Assembly: GCF_902459615.1 (NCBI RefSeq)
Contig: NZ_CABPSA010000007.1
Span: forward strand, 62,001 to 126,000
Direction of reading: 5' to 3'
DNA length: 64,000 bases
Source: Pandoraea commovens
GTDB taxonomy: Bacteria > Pseudomonadota > Gammaproteobacteria > Burkholderiales > Burkholderiaceae
The translations under genes and the position numbers were made by a program. Below the pieces are notes generated by a model. That model saw nothing but the letters and a program-made list of their open reading frames with translations, had not been told where the DNA came from and did no database searches. Shown one piece after another: positions 46,428 to 56,128 of the stretch (within the stretch, counting starts at the first letter, position 1; each line of letters opens with the position of its first letter).

Positions 46428-46493
46428 GCGAGATGTGGCCGGGCGGCCCATCTCGCGATTTGTCGCCTGACGTCTCTCCTCAGGGAGTCAGGC
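46428..46493. terminator. Paired hairpins between convergent solo transposase and L-2-hydroxyacid oxidase genes
   Basis: Two stems lie directly 3' of the oxidoreductase stop. GCCTGAC (46465-46471) pairs with GTCAGGC (46487-46493). GCGAGATG (46428-46435) pairs with CATCTCGC (46449-46456) and is extended by an inner GGCC/GGCC stem. No long T-run is present. They probably separate the two convergent transcripts. Confidence 0.45.
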
Positions 46494-46495
46494 CA

Positions 46496-47602
46496 TCAGT
46501 CCAATGCGGCGCGCACAGCCTCCGCAATCGCCAGCGACGCCGTCAGACCCGGCGATTCGATGCCGAACAGATTGACGAGCCCCGCCACGCCATGCACCGC
46601 CGGTCCATCGATCCGGAAGTCCGCTGCCGGCTCACCCGGTCCGCTGATCTTCGGTCGAATTCCCGCATAGCCCGGTTGTAACGCGCCATCCGCCAGCGTC
46701 GGCCAATAGCGTCGCACTGCGGCGTAGAAGCCGTCGCCGTCGGACGAATTCACCGTGTAGTCAATCTCGTCCACCCACACCACGTTCGGACCGAAACGCG
46801 CCTGACCGCCGAGATCGAGCGTCAGGTGGACGCCCAGTCCGCCCGGCTCGGGCACCGGATAAATCAGATGGGTGAACGGCGCACGCTGCGCGCAGGTGAA
46901 ATAGCTGCCCTTCGCGTAATACCGCTGAGGAATGTGTTCCGACGCCAGCCCATCGAAGCGACGAGCGATATCGACAGCGTACAGGCCCGCGCTATTGACG
47001 ACCGTGTTGGCGAGCAGTGTCGACGTGACGCCATCGGTCTCGACATCGAGTTCGATGCCCTCGGCACTGCCCACGCGAGCGCCTGTTACGCGCGCCTCGA
47101 AGGCCAGCATCGCACCTGCGTTCTCCGCGTCACCCTGCAAAGCGAGCATCAGCCCATGACTGTCGACGATGCCCGTCGACGGGGAGAGCAATGCACCAAA
47201 CGTGTGCAGCGCAGGCTCTCGTTGTGCCACTTCCGCCGCCGTCAGCCACTGAAGATCGTCGACCCCGCTCGCGCGCGCGTTGGCGGCGATCGCTTCGAGC
47301 TCAGCGACCTGATGGTCGGTCGTCGCGACGATCAGCTTGCCGCAGCGACGATGCTCCACACCGTGCGAGGCGCAAAATTCGTACAAACGGTGTTTGCCCT
47401 CGACACACAGCGTCGCCTTGCGCGAGCCGGGCGGATAGTAGATGCCGCCGTGGATGACCTCGCTGTTGCGCGAACTCGTGCCCGTGCCGATGGCACGCTC
47501 GGACTCCAGCACGACGACTTCGCGTCCGGCCATGGCCATCGTTCGCGCGACGGCCAGTCCCACCACGCCCGCGCCGATCACGACGCAATCGACTTTGTCC
47601 AT
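46496..47602 (-). CDS. FAD-dependent L-2-hydroxyacid oxidoreductase (L-2-hydroxyglutarate oxidase-like)
   Basis: The 368-residue flavoprotein has an N-terminal Rossmann FAD motif ([17 protein letters not shown]) and a DAO fold. The string [18 protein letters not shown], with HGG at the flavin site, and [16 protein letters not shown] are typical of the LhgO/L2HGDH branch. Such enzymes oxidise L-2-hydroxyglutarate or related L-2-hydroxyacids to the keto acid. The ATG at 47602 follows AGGGAACAGCG. It is the last gene of a minus-strand series that also encodes a D-2-hydroxyacid dehydrogenase and ETF; an inverted-repeat region of 105 bp separates it from etfA. The exact substrate is inferred. Confidence 0.82.
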   Translation of the reverse strand: MDKVDCVVIGAGVVGLAVARTMAMAGREVVVLESERAIGTGTSSRNSEVIHGGIYYPPGSRKATLCVEGKHRLYEFCASHGVEHRRCGKLIVATTDHQVAELEAIAANARASGVDDLQWLTAAEVAQREPALHTFGALLSPSTGIVDSHGLMLALQGDAENAGAMLAFEARVTGARVGSAEGIELDVETDGVTSTLLANTVVNSAGLYAVDIARRFDGLASEHIPQRYYAKGSYFTCAQRAPFTHLIYPVPEPGGLGVHLTLDLGGQARFGPNVVWVDEIDYTVNSSDGDGFYAAVRRYWPTLADGALQPGYAGIRPKISGPGEPAADFRIDGPAVHGVAGLVNLFGIESPGLTASLAIAEAVRAALD

Positions 47603-47631
47603 CGCTGTTCCCTGTTTGCCGTTCGAGATGT

Positions 47632-47700
47632 CCGATTCGGATGAAGGCGCACTTGCACACGTCTTCATCCGAATCGGCTGCGGGAGCGACTCCCGCAGCC
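47632..47700. promoter_or_regulatory. Two overlapping, mutually exclusive hairpins between etfA and the L-2-hydroxyacid oxidase gene
   Basis: CCGATTCGGATGAAG (47632-47646) and CTTCATCCGAATCGG (47663-47677) form a perfect 15-bp stem with a 16-nt loop. GGCTGCGGGAG (47676-47686) and CTCCCGCAGCC (47690-47700) form a perfect 11-bp stem with a 3-nt loop. They share bases 47676-47677. On the minus strand the short GC-rich stem is transcribed first, 7 nt after the etfA stop, without a T-run. This could be a terminator with read-through control or an mRNA-stabilising structure. Confidence 0.6.
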
Positions 47701-47707
47701 CAACGCG

Positions 47708-48640
47708 TTACAGCGCGCCCGTCAGTTCCGGCACGACGGTGAACAGATCGCCCACCAGACCGTAGTCCGCCACCGAGAAGATCGGTGCTTCCGGATCCTT
47801 GTTGATCGCCACGATCACCTTCGAATCCTTCATGCCCGCCAAGTGCTGAATCGCACCCGAAATGCCCACAGCCACATACAACTGCGGCGCGACGATCTTG
47901 CCCGTCTGACCAACCTGATAGTCGTTCGGCACGTAACCGGCATCGACCGCTGCACGCGATGCGCCCAGCGCCGCACCCAGCTTGTCCGCCAGCGGCTCCA
48001 GCACCTTCGTATAGTTCTCGCCGCTGCCCAGACCGCGGCCACCCGAGACGATGATCTTCGCCGAGGTCAGCTCAGGACGGTCCAGCTTCGTCACTTCACG
48101 GCCCACGAACTGCGACACGCCAGCGTCCGGCGTCGCTGCGACGCTTTCCACCGCAGCGCTGCCACCCGTGGCCGCCGCCGGGTCGAAGCCCGTCGAGCGC
48201 ACCGTGATGACCTTCACCTTATCGGCGCTTTGCACCGTCGCAATCGCATTACCTGCGTAGATCGGACGCTCGAAAGTGTCCGCGCTGTCGACCTTCGTGA
48301 TATCCGAAATCTGCGCGACGTCGAGCAGCGCTGCGACGCGCGGGGCGATGTTCTTGCCGTACGCCGTGGCCGGGGCCAGGATGTGCGAGTAGTTGCCTGC
48401 AATCGACACCACTTCGTCCGCGATGTTCTCAGCCAGACCGTCGCCGAAGTAGGCGGCGTCTGCGAGCAGCACCTTCTTCACACCGGCGATCTGCGCAGCG
48501 GCGTCAGCTGCTGCCTTCGCGTTGCTGCCCGCGACCAGCACGTGCACGTCGTCGCCGCATTGCAGCGCTGCCGTCACCGTGTTCAGGGTCGCCGACTTGA
48601 TAGCGTTGTTGTCGTGTTCTGCAATGACCAGAATGCTCAT
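47708..48640 (-). CDS. etfA: Electron transfer flavoprotein alpha subunit
   Basis: The 310-residue protein is the FAD-binding subunit of ETF, which carries electrons from flavoprotein dehydrogenases to ETF-ubiquinone oxidoreductase. The C-terminal FAD domain is complete: [51 protein letters not shown] and [12 protein letters not shown]. The ATG at 48640 follows GGGAGACGACGAG. It lies 13 bp after etfB. Its position between an MFS carrier and 2-hydroxyacid flavoenzymes suggests that these enzymes are its dedicated electron donors, although a housekeeping role is possible. Confidence 0.94.
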   Translation of the reverse strand: MSILVIAEHDNNAIKSATLNTVTAALQCGDDVHVLVAGSNAKAAADAAAQIAGVKKVLLADAAYFGDGLAENIADEVVSIAGNYSHILAPATAYGKNIAPRVAALLDVAQISDITKVDSADTFERPIYAGNAIATVQSADKVKVITVRSTGFDPAAATGGSAAVESVAATPDAGVSQFVGREVTKLDRPELTSAKIIVSGGRGLGSGENYTKVLEPLADKLGAALGASRAAVDAGYVPNDYQVGQTGKIVAPQLYVAVGISGAIQHLAGMKDSKVIVAINKDPEAPIFSVADYGLVGDLFTVVPELTGAL

Positions 48641-48653
48641 CTCGTCGTCTCCC

Positions 48654-49403
48654 TTAGATAACCTTGGCTTCGGTCTTGAGCTTGTCGACGAGCGCTGCCA
48701 CGTCCGCCACCTTCACCCCTGCGCTGCGCTTGGGCGGCTCGGCCACCTTCAGCGTCTTCAGACGCGGGCTCACATCCACCCCCAGATCCGCAGGCTTCAC
48801 GGTCTCCAGCGGCTTCTTCTTCGCCTTCATGATGTTGGGCAGCGTCACGTAACGCGGCTCGTTCAGGCGCAGGTCCGTCGTGATCACCGCAGGCAGCGCC
48901 AGCGACACGGTCTCGAGACCGCCGTCCACTTCGCGCGTCACTTGTGCACGGTTATCCGCCACCGACACCTTCGAGGCGAACGTCGCCTGCGGCAGCTTAG
49001 CGAGTGCCGCCAGCATCTGACCCGTTTGGTTGGAATCGTCGTCGATCGCTTGCTTGCCGAGGATCACCAGTTGCGGCTGCTCCTTGTCCACCAGCGCTTT
49101 GAGCAGCTTGGCCACAGCCAACGGCTGCAACTCTTCGTCAGACTCGATGAGAATCGCGCGATCCGCACCGATGGCCAGCGCCGTACGCAGCGTCTCTTGC
49201 GACTGGGCCACGCCCGCCGACACCGCGATCACTTCCGTCGCCACGCCCGCTTCCTTCAGACGCACCGCCTCTTCCACCGCGATTTCGTCGAACGGATTCA
49301 TCGACATCTTCACGTTCGCGATGTCGACGCCACTGCCGTCGCTCTTCACGCGAACCTTTACGTTGTAATCCACTACCCGTTTGACCGGTACCAGGATCTT
49401 CAT
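48654..49403 (-). CDS. etfB: Electron transfer flavoprotein beta subunit
   Basis: This 249-residue AMP-binding subunit begins [17 protein letters not shown], the standard EtfB start, so the ATG at 49403 (with AAGGGAG upstream) is chosen although the frame is open earlier. Family motifs include [17 protein letters not shown], the AMP-binding region [19 protein letters not shown], and the recognition-loop region [13 protein letters not shown]. It pairs with EtfA 13 bp downstream. A 122-bp gap from the upstream MFS gene contains no gene. Confidence 0.95.
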   Translation of the reverse strand: MKILVPVKRVVDYNVKVRVKSDGSGVDIANVKMSMNPFDEIAVEEAVRLKEAGVATEVIAVSAGVAQSQETLRTALAIGADRAILIESDEELQPLAVAKLLKALVDKEQPQLVILGKQAIDDDSNQTGQMLAALAKLPQATFASKVSVADNRAQVTREVDGGLETVSLALPAVITTDLRLNEPRYVTLPNIMKAKKKPLETVKPADLGVDVSPRLKTLKVAEPPKRSAGVKVADVAALVDKLKTEAKVI

Positions 49404-49525
49404 GCGGAACTCCCTTGAATCAAAAAAACCGGACGGCCTGCCGACACCACGGCAACGGCCGTCCTCGAACATACGAAAACTGTCTTGCGAATTCAGCCAA
49501 CTGAGCTGCGAAGTTGCTCGCGAAC

Positions 49526-50755
49526 TTACTCGATCTCGCGCCCTTTCGTCTCGGGCAACATGAACGCGGTGATCAGCACGACGAGGTACGCGCCACCGGC
49601 AAACATCCCGATGGCCGAGCCCAGACCGCTCGTCTTGGCGAGATAGCCCACCAGACTCGGGAACAAGGCGCCGATGCCGCGCCCGAAGTTATACGCGAAG
49701 CCCTGCGCATTCGCACGCACCGCCGACGGAAACAGCTCCGTCAGATACGCGCCCATGCCGCTGAAAATGCCCGACGCCGCGAATCCCAGCGGGAAGCCGA
49801 GAATCAGCATCTGGTCGTTGCTCAGTTGAAGCTGTGTGTAGACGTAAATGCTCACGCCCGAGAGCACGGCAAAAATCAGCAGGTTCGCGCGACGCCCCAG
49901 ACGGTCGGTCAGATACGCCCCCGTCAGGTAGCCGATGAACGAACCGAGAATGATCACCAGCAGATAGCCGCCCGTGCCGATCACCGACAGGTGGCGCTCC
50001 GTCTTCAGGAACGTGGGCAACCACGTCGTCACGGCATAGTACCCGCCCTGCACGCCCGTGCACAGCAGCGCCGAGAGTGCCGTCGTCTTGATCAGTTCCG
50101 GCGAGAAGATCGTCCACGCCGACGTGCGCTTTTCTGCGGCATCTTCGCGTTTGCGCGTGCGCTGAAACAGTTCGGGCTCAGGCACGTTCTTTCGGATGAA
50201 AAGCACGAACAATGCCGGAATCACACCGATCCAGAACAGCACTCGCCACGCATACTCTTCCGGCAGATACGAGAACGACGCCGTATAACAAAGCGCCGCC
50301 ACGGCCCATCCGATAGACCAGCCGCTTTGCACCGTCCCCACGGCGCGGCCGCGATACTCGGTGCGCACGATCTCGCCCATGAGCACCGAACCCACCGCCC
50401 ACTCGCCGCCGAAGCCCAGACCCTGCAACGCACGCAGCACGAAAATCTGCTCGAAGTTCTGTGCGAAGCCGATCAGTACCGTGCAGATGGAGAACCACAG
50501 AATCGTGACCTGCAAGATACGCACCCGTCCGTAACGGTCGGCCAGCACCCCGGCAAGCCAGCCACCGATGGCCGAGAACAGCAGCGTCACGGTCGCCAGC
50601 ATGCCGGCTTGTCCCTTGTCGATGCTGAACACGGTGATCAGTGTCGAGATCACGAAGGTGAACACCATGAAGTCGAGCGCGTCGAGCGCCCACCCGCCGA
50701 ACGCGGCAATAAACGTGTGCCGCTCGGTCTTGTTCATCTGGCGATACCAATCCAT
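49526..50755 (-). CDS. MFS transporter, metabolite:H+ symporter type
   Basis: The 409-residue carrier has twelve helices and the family loop [11 protein letters not shown] between helices 2 and 3. Other typical features are [20 protein letters not shown] and [11 protein letters not shown]. It resembles the sialate/lactate/aromatic-acid branch of MFS proteins (starting [14 protein letters not shown]), which take up monocarboxylates and aromatic or hydroxy acids. A strong AGGAGG site precedes the ATG at 50755. In this operon it is the likely importer of the 2-hydroxy acid or its lactone. Confidence 0.87.
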   Translation of the reverse strand: MDWYRQMNKTERHTFIAAFGGWALDALDFMVFTFVISTLITVFSIDKGQAGMLATVTLLFSAIGGWLAGVLADRYGRVRILQVTILWFSICTVLIGFAQNFEQIFVLRALQGLGFGGEWAVGSVLMGEIVRTEYRGRAVGTVQSGWSIGWAVAALCYTASFSYLPEEYAWRVLFWIGVIPALFVLFIRKNVPEPELFQRTRKREDAAEKRTSAWTIFSPELIKTTALSALLCTGVQGGYYAVTTWLPTFLKTERHLSVIGTGGYLLVIILGSFIGYLTGAYLTDRLGRRANLLIFAVLSGVSIYVYTQLQLSNDQMLILGFPLGFAASGIFSGMGAYLTELFPSAVRANAQGFAYNFGRGIGALFPSLVGYLAKTSGLGSAIGMFAGGAYLVVLITAFMLPETKGREIE

Positions 50756-50831
50756 CTTGTCTCCTCCTGAACCTCTTGGACTTCATGAGCGCTAGGCGCG
50801 CCGGGAATGGGTAAAGCAATCAAATCGGAAA

Positions 50832-51722
50832 TCAGATCGTTTTCGGAAAGCCGTACAGCCGTGCCGGGTTATCCACCAGAATGCGCCGACGTGTCTCGGC
50901 GTCCGGTGCCCACTGCGGCAGCAGATTACGCAACGCACCGGTGTTCGGCATGCGCGTGAGCGACACATGCGGCCAGTCGCTGCCCCAAACCATGCGATCG
51001 GGGGCATCTTCGATGAGCGCCTGTGCGAACGGCGTCACATCGTCGAACGTCGGGAAACGTTCGCTGATCCGGTACGCGCCCGAGAGCTTCACCCAGTAAC
51101 CGTGGTCGCGCACCAGCGAGCGCAACGCCGAAAAGCCCGGCGAATTCAGTCCCTGCGCCACGGGCGTATGACCCATGTGATCCACGATGCCCGGCACCGG
51201 CAGCGACGTCATGCGCGGCATGAGTTCGGGCAGCGCATTCACGTCCATCAGGAACTGCATATGCCAGCCCAGATCCTTGATGCGATGCGCGAGCGTTTCC
51301 ATCGCCGTGAAGCCGATGCCACCACCGAACAGCACGTTGATGCGCAATCCGCGCACCCCCGCTGCGTGCATCGCTTCCAGCTCGGCATCGGTGACGGCCG
51401 GCGACACCACCGCAATGCCACGAAGGCGATCCGGGTGACGGCGTAGCGTTTCGAGCATGTACCGGTTGTCGGTGCCGTAGACGCTGATCTGCACCAGCAC
51501 GCCATAGGTCATGCCCGTCGCGTCGAGCATCGCGAGGTACTTGTCCTCGGGCGCGGGCGGCGGCGTGTAGCTGCGCTCGGGCACCATTGGATACGCGTCG
51601 CTCGCGGCGACCACGTGTGCGTGCGTGTCGACAGCGCCAAAGGGCACTTCGAACGTGGGCGGATCGATCTCCGGCAGCGGGCCCAGACACAGCGGCGCAC
51701 CGGCGGCGGAAGTTGCGGTCAT
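50832..51722 (-). CDS. COG3618 amidohydrolase, lactonase-like (2-pyrone-4,6-dicarboxylate hydrolase family)
   Basis: The 296-residue TIM-barrel hydrolase belongs to the amidohydrolase-2 group containing LigI and sugar lactonases. The N-terminal metal motif GAVDTHAHVVA, the central IVDHMGHTPVAQG and the C-terminal MVWGSDWPHVSL, with its active-site Asp, are all present. Family members open lactone rings. The ATG at 51722 follows GAGGAG. Its place between the D-2-hydroxyacid dehydrogenase gene and the MFS gene suggests that it opens a lactone whose product is a 2-hydroxy acid. The precise substrate is not determined by sequence. Confidence 0.85.
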   Translation of the reverse strand: MTATSAAGAPLCLGPLPEIDPPTFEVPFGAVDTHAHVVAASDAYPMVPERSYTPPPAPEDKYLAMLDATGMTYGVLVQISVYGTDNRYMLETLRRHPDRLRGIAVVSPAVTDAELEAMHAAGVRGLRINVLFGGGIGFTAMETLAHRIKDLGWHMQFLMDVNALPELMPRMTSLPVPGIVDHMGHTPVAQGLNSPGFSALRSLVRDHGYWVKLSGAYRISERFPTFDDVTPFAQALIEDAPDRMVWGSDWPHVSLTRMPNTGALRNLLPQWAPDAETRRRILVDNPARLYGFPKTI

Positions 51723-51786
51723 GTCGACTCCTCAGGGGAAAACGTCATCGGACGCCGATGTCCGGCGTCCGCGATGCGAAAAATCG

Positions 51787-53199
51787 TTACAGCAGCTTGC
51801 CCGGATTCATGATCCCGGCCGGATCGAACACGGCCTTGATCTCGCGCATCAGGCGCAGTTCGAGCGGCGATTTGTACTTGGCGAAATAGTCGCGCTTGAG
51901 CTGTCCGATACCGTGTTCGGCGCTGATGCTGCCGCCGAAGCGCGCGACTTCGTCGAGCACTTCGGCCGTGATCGCCTCACCGTGCTTTGCCATGAAATCC
52001 GTCGCCTCACCTGCCGGACGCGACAGGTTGTAGTGCAAATTGCCGTCGCCGAAGTGGCCGAAGATGAACGGACGCACCTGCGGACAAACACGTCGCACCC
52101 GCGCCTCAGCGCTCGTCATGAACTCGGGAATCGATTCGATGGGCAGCGAGACGTCGTGCTTCAGGTGCGGGCCGTCGGCACGTTGCGCTTCGGAGATTTC
52201 CTCGCGCAACTTCCACATCTCTTCGACCTGACCCAGCGTGGACGACACCACGGCGTCGGCACACAGATCTCGCTCGATAGCGGCCTCGATCACCCGTTCG
52301 AGCAATGCCCCGAGGGCCTGTTCGTCTGCCGTATCGGCCAGCTCGACCAGCACGTAGCCCGGGTGACGCTCACCAAACGGCGCACGCACGCCCGGCACAT
52401 GCGCCATCACCAGATCGACGCACTCGCCGGTGAAGAACTCGAACGCCTGCATGCGCGGGCCACATTCGGCGAACAGCAGCTCATAAAGTTCGAGCGCCTG
52501 ACGCGGCGACGTGACGGCGGCGATGACCACCTGACGCACCGGCGTGGGGGCGTACAGACGCAGCGCCGCCGCCGTAATCACACCGAGCGTGCCTTCCGAG
52601 CCGATGAGCAACTGCTTGAGGTCGTAACCGGTGTTGTCCTTACGCAGCGTGCGCAGGCCGTGAAGGATCTCGCCATTCGGCAACACGGCTTCCACACCGA
52701 GCACCAGATCGCGCGTCATGCCATAGCGCACCACGTTCACGCCACCCGCGTTCGTCGCGAGATTGCCGCCCAACTGGCACGACCCTTCGGCCGCGAGACT
52801 CAGTGGTAGCAGACGATTCGCGTCGCGCGCCGTGCGTTGCAGGTCTTCGAGAATGCATCCCGCTTCGGCTACGAGGGTATTGGCGATGGTGTCGAGGCTG
52901 CGCACCGCGTTCATGCGGTCGAGGCTCAGCACCACGTTCTGCTCGGACTTGTCCGGGGTGGCGCCGCCGCACAGTCCGGTGTTGCCGCCGCGCGGGACGA
53001 CCGGGGTGCCCGTGCTCTGGCACAGCGCAAGAATCTTGGCGACGTCCTGCGTCGAGCGCGGACGCACGACGGCCTGCGCGTGCCCGCGATACATGCCACG
53101 CCAGTCGGCGAGCCACGGTGCGACGTCCTCAGTGGAAGTGAAAACGCTGTCGGCGCCGACGGCGTCGATCAGACGTTGAGCGAAAGCGGTGATGGTCAT
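51787..53199 (-). CDS. FAD-linked D-2-hydroxyacid dehydrogenase (D-2-hydroxyglutarate dehydrogenase/GlcD-like)
   Basis: This 470-residue VAO/PCMH flavoprotein has an FAD-binding_4 domain (about residues 35-215: VVPRGGNTGLCGG, CQLGGNLATNAGG) and an FAD-oxidase_C domain (about 235-468) with FGHFGDGNLHYNL and EHGIGQLKRDYF. The block LRKDNTGYDLKQLLIGSEGTLGVIT is closely shared with D-2-hydroxyglutarate dehydrogenases, which donate electrons to ETF. That fits etfBA downstream. Start 53199 gives full length, though the ribosome-binding site is weak. It lies downstream of the GntR gene and 64 bp before the amidohydrolase gene. Confidence 0.88.
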   Translation of the reverse strand: MTITAFAQRLIDAVGADSVFTSTEDVAPWLADWRGMYRGHAQAVVRPRSTQDVAKILALCQSTGTPVVPRGGNTGLCGGATPDKSEQNVVLSLDRMNAVRSLDTIANTLVAEAGCILEDLQRTARDANRLLPLSLAAEGSCQLGGNLATNAGGVNVVRYGMTRDLVLGVEAVLPNGEILHGLRTLRKDNTGYDLKQLLIGSEGTLGVITAAALRLYAPTPVRQVVIAAVTSPRQALELYELLFAECGPRMQAFEFFTGECVDLVMAHVPGVRAPFGERHPGYVLVELADTADEQALGALLERVIEAAIERDLCADAVVSSTLGQVEEMWKLREEISEAQRADGPHLKHDVSLPIESIPEFMTSAEARVRRVCPQVRPFIFGHFGDGNLHYNLSRPAGEATDFMAKHGEAITAEVLDEVARFGGSISAEHGIGQLKRDYFAKYKSPLELRLMREIKAVFDPAGIMNPGKLL

Positions 53200-53264
53200 A
53201 AGGTCACGCGTCGGGGGTTACGGTGTAGGGGATGGCATCTGACGATAGCTCGGCGGCTCGCAGA

Positions 53265-53996
53265 TCAATGGCGCTTCGGCGCAACCGCGCCGGTAATGAT
53301 GTCGCGCCCGGGAAGCGTCAGGCCAAGACGCCCCGAGGCACTCAACAGATGCGAGAGCGACGCCTCACGCGCGCGCATCGGATCGCGCGCCTTAATGGCA
53401 TCGAACACGGCGACGTGCTCCTGATGCACCTGCGCCGCGAGGCCCTCGTGGCGCAACGTATTCGTGCGTGCGGCCTGCACGACCTGCCGGATTTGCAGAT
53501 TCAGGTACTGCAACAGGTCGGCGTAATAGCGGTTGTGCGTCGCGCGCGCGATGGCGGCATGAAAAGCGGTATCGAACTCGACGCCGTTCTCCGGGTGATA
53601 CAGATGTGTTTCGAGTTTGCCGAGGATCGTTTCGAGCTGACGGATGTCGTCGTCGGTATGACGAACGGCGGCGAGCGCAGCGGCCGTGCTCTCCAGATCC
53701 AGACGCAATTCGTAGACGCTCGCGAGATCGGCCGCATCCTGCCCGACGGGCACCTGAAAACCGCTTTGCGGCGTACGCGCCTTCACGGTCACGCCTGCGC
53801 CCTGACGGCTGTCGATCAGCCCCTGCGCACGCAGACGCTCCGTCACCTCGCGGATCACCGCCGGACTCACGCCATACGATTCGGAGAGTTGCTTGCCGGT
53901 CGGCAGCCGGGTGCCGACGGGATAGACGCCCTGCCGGATCGCTTCCTGTAGTTGCTGCGCGACCTGCTCGGTCAGGGTTCTGGGCTTGGTGGTCAT
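53265..53996 (-). CDS. GntR-family (FadR/FCD subgroup) regulator
   Basis: The 243-residue repressor has an N-terminal GntR winged helix (about residues 8-75: AQQLQEAIRQGVYPVGTRLP, SESYGVSPAVIREVTERLRAQGL). An all-helical FCD ligand domain follows (about 90-225: YELRLDLESTAAALAA, FDTAFHAAIARATHNRYY) with the His residues of its metal/ligand pocket. The ATG at 53996 follows AGGAACGG. It is the first gene of the minus-strand lactonase/2-hydroxyacid/ETF series and probably represses it until the substrate or keto acid binds. Confidence 0.9.
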   Translation of the reverse strand: MTTKPRTLTEQVAQQLQEAIRQGVYPVGTRLPTGKQLSESYGVSPAVIREVTERLRAQGLIDSRQGAGVTVKARTPQSGFQVPVGQDAADLASVYELRLDLESTAAALAAVRHTDDDIRQLETILGKLETHLYHPENGVEFDTAFHAAIARATHNRYYADLLQYLNLQIRQVVQAARTNTLRHEGLAAQVHQEHVAVFDAIKARDPMRAREASLSHLLSASGRLGLTLPGRDIITGAVAPKRH

Positions 53997-54093
53997 CCGT
54001 TCCTGTCGCTCAATTCTTTTCTGGTTTGCATGTTATCTGAAAACTTTTATTGCCTCATATCGCGTTAACCCTAGTCGTCCCGCTAAAAAGAAA

Positions 54094-54126
54094 AAGCGGT
54101 GGTGGAGACTGGCTCCATCACCGCTT
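54094..54126 (-). terminator. Intrinsic terminator of the ABM-domain gene
   Basis: A 14-bp stem (54094-54107 with 54113-54126; outer AAGCGGTG/CACCGCTT) has one G-T pair and loop ACTGG. On the minus strand it is followed by TTTTTCTTTTT. It lies 45 bp after the stop of the ABM gene and before the GntR promoter region. Confidence 0.85.
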
Positions 54127-54171
54127 CATCGGCTGCGCTCCGATTGGATCGGACGCAGAACCGCTCCTGCC

Positions 54172-54471
54172 TTAGAAACCGATCAGCGCTTCCGTCACGT
54201 GGCCGACGTTCGGCGGCGCGGCGAAGCAATCGCTCACGAGCGCGCGCCATTGTTGGAAGGCTTCCGAGTTGCGAAAGTGAACGGTGTGGTCTTCGAGCGT
54301 TTCCCAGGTCACGACGAGGCTGTAATGCGTCGGTTGCTCGATGGACTTGAGCAGGCGCATGCCGTGGCAGCCTTTCGATCCCTTGAACAGCGGCGCGGCC
54401 TTGGCGACACCTTGTTCGAACTCGGCTTCCTTGCCGGGCTTCACTTCGATCTGGGCGATTTCAAAAATCAT
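54172..54471 (-). CDS. ABM-fold (antibiotic biosynthesis monooxygenase-like) small protein
   Basis: The 99-residue protein is a dimeric alpha/beta ferredoxin-like ABM domain: MIFEIAQIEVKPGKEAEFE at the start, a central THYSLVVTWETLEDHT strand and helix, and an AFQQWR-type helix. The ATG at 54471 is chosen because GAGGAACCCC precedes it and homology begins there. Members act as quinol or small-molecule monooxygenases, or in haem/peroxide handling; the role here is unknown. It is monocistronic with its own terminator. Confidence 0.8.
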   Translation of the reverse strand: MIFEIAQIEVKPGKEAEFEQGVAKAAPLFKGSKGCHGMRLLKSIEQPTHYSLVVTWETLEDHTVHFRNSEAFQQWRALVSDCFAAPPNVGHVTEALIGF

Positions 54472-54765
54472 GGGGTTCCTCAGAGATGGGTCCGTGGTTT
54501 TGCTGATGGATTCTATACCGCGTGCCGGTGACACGCATCGCGTGTGACGTCCCCTAGCCTTTCACCGCTTTTCCACAATCCGCAATGTCCGCATGCACGA
54601 AGAACGCCCGCGGCGTCGGTTTGCGGCACCACGACCGTGCACCATGAAGCACCGAATGTCACATCACCAGATAAAACTCACATAGATATCAATGCGCTAG
54701 CGATTCCTGGCATCGCTCTTGCATATCTTCGTTTCTTCTCACGTTTGCACCAAAAGAGCACATTC

Positions 54766-55968
54766 ATGCCCAATTCCAATACACCCGGCGACGTGCTGTT
54801 CCTGCTGCTCGGCGCGATCCTGGTGCTTGCCATGCACGCCGGTTTCGCGTTTCTCGAGCTTGGCACTGTCCGCAAGAAGAATCAGGTCAACGCGCTGGTC
54901 AAGATCCTCACGGACTTCGCCGTCTCGGGACTCGCGTATTTCTTCATCGGTTATCCGCTCGCCTATGGCGTGGACTTCTGGTCGAGCGCCACGGTGCTGT
55001 CCGAGCACAATGGCTACGCGCTGATCAAGTTCTTCTTCCTGCTGACGTTCGCGGCTGCCATCCCGGCCATCGTGTCTGGCGGCATTGCCGAGCGCGCCAA
55101 GTTTCATCCGCAGTCGGTGGCCACGTTCTTCCTCGTTGGCGTGATCTACCCCTTCTTCGAAGGCATCGCGTGGAACGGGCATCTCGGCATTCAGGACTGG
55201 CTCACCCAAACGCTCGGCGCGCCCTTCCACGATTTCGCAGGTTCGGTCGTCGTGCATGCGGTGGGGGGATGGATTGGTCTTGCGGCGGTGTTGCATCTCG
55301 GCGCGCGACGCGGGCGCTACAACGGTCAGGGGCAGGTCGCCGCGCATCCGCCGTCGTCGATTCCGTTCCTGGCCCTTGGCGCATGGATTCTGATCGTCGG
55401 CTGGTTCGGCTTTAACGTGATGAGCGCCCAGCGCGTCGGTGGCATCTCGGGGCTCGTTGCCGTGAACTCGCTCATGGCGATGGTCGGCGGCACGCTGGTT
55501 GCCATGTGGGTGGGACGCGACGACCCGGGCTTCATCCATAACGGGCCGCTTGCGGGACTCGTTGCCGTGTGTGCGGGGTCGGACGTCATGCACCCGCTCG
55601 GTGCGCTGGTCGTGGGTGCGGTCGCTGGCGGTCTGTTCGTGTGGCTGTTCACGGTGACGCAGAACCGTCTGCGCATCGACGACGTGCTTGGCGTGTGGCC
55701 GCTGCATGGCGTGTGCGGCATCTGGGGTGGGCTGGCGGCTGGCATCTTCGGACAGAAGGCGCTCGGTGGACTCGGCGGTGTGAGCTTCGTCGCACAGATC
55801 GTCGGCACGGTGATGGGCGTGGCGATCGCCTTCGCCGGTGGCTACCTCGTGTATGGGGTCATCAAACGCGTCTCAGGATTACGACTCGACGACGAACAGG
55901 AGTACTACGGCGCCGACCTCTCAATCCACAAGATCACGGCGACGCCGGAGCGGGAAACGAATTGGTGA
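54766..55968 (+). CDS. amt: Ammonium transporter (Amt family)
   Basis: This 400-residue Amt protein has eleven membrane segments. The first helix is FLLLGAILVLAMHAGFAFLE, followed by the signature VSGLAYFFIGYPLAYG. Pore features are present: DFAGSVVVHAVGGWIGL (twin-His 1) and WPLHGVCGIWGGLAAGIFG (second His). It ends in a 40-residue cytoplasmic tail (LRLDDEQEYYGADLSIH) through which GlnK normally blocks the pore. I chose the ATG at 54766 since homology begins there, although the frame is open upstream. Unlike most proteobacterial amt genes it is not beside glnK. Confidence 0.9.
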   Translation: MPNSNTPGDVLFLLLGAILVLAMHAGFAFLELGTVRKKNQVNALVKILTDFAVSGLAYFFIGYPLAYGVDFWSSATVLSEHNGYALIKFFFLLTFAAAIPAIVSGGIAERAKFHPQSVATFFLVGVIYPFFEGIAWNGHLGIQDWLTQTLGAPFHDFAGSVVVHAVGGWIGLAAVLHLGARRGRYNGQGQVAAHPPSSIPFLALGAWILIVGWFGFNVMSAQRVGGISGLVAVNSLMAMVGGTLVAMWVGRDDPGFIHNGPLAGLVAVCAGSDVMHPLGALVVGAVAGGLFVWLFTVTQNRLRIDDVLGVWPLHGVCGIWGGLAAGIFGQKALGGLGGVSFVAQIVGTVMGVAIAFAGGYLVYGVIKRVSGLRLDDEQEYYGADLSIHKITATPERETNW

Positions 55969-56128
55969 GCGGGAGAATCTGAACCGCTGAATCATCAAAC
56001 GGTGCGCAGTGACGCGACTCATGCCGATCACAGCGCACCGTTTGCAGGTCCCGCACTGAACGCCATCCATTGCGGCAAACCCACGAGGCAATTTCCTCCG
56101 GGACTGCACACTCAAGCCTGGACGGTCG

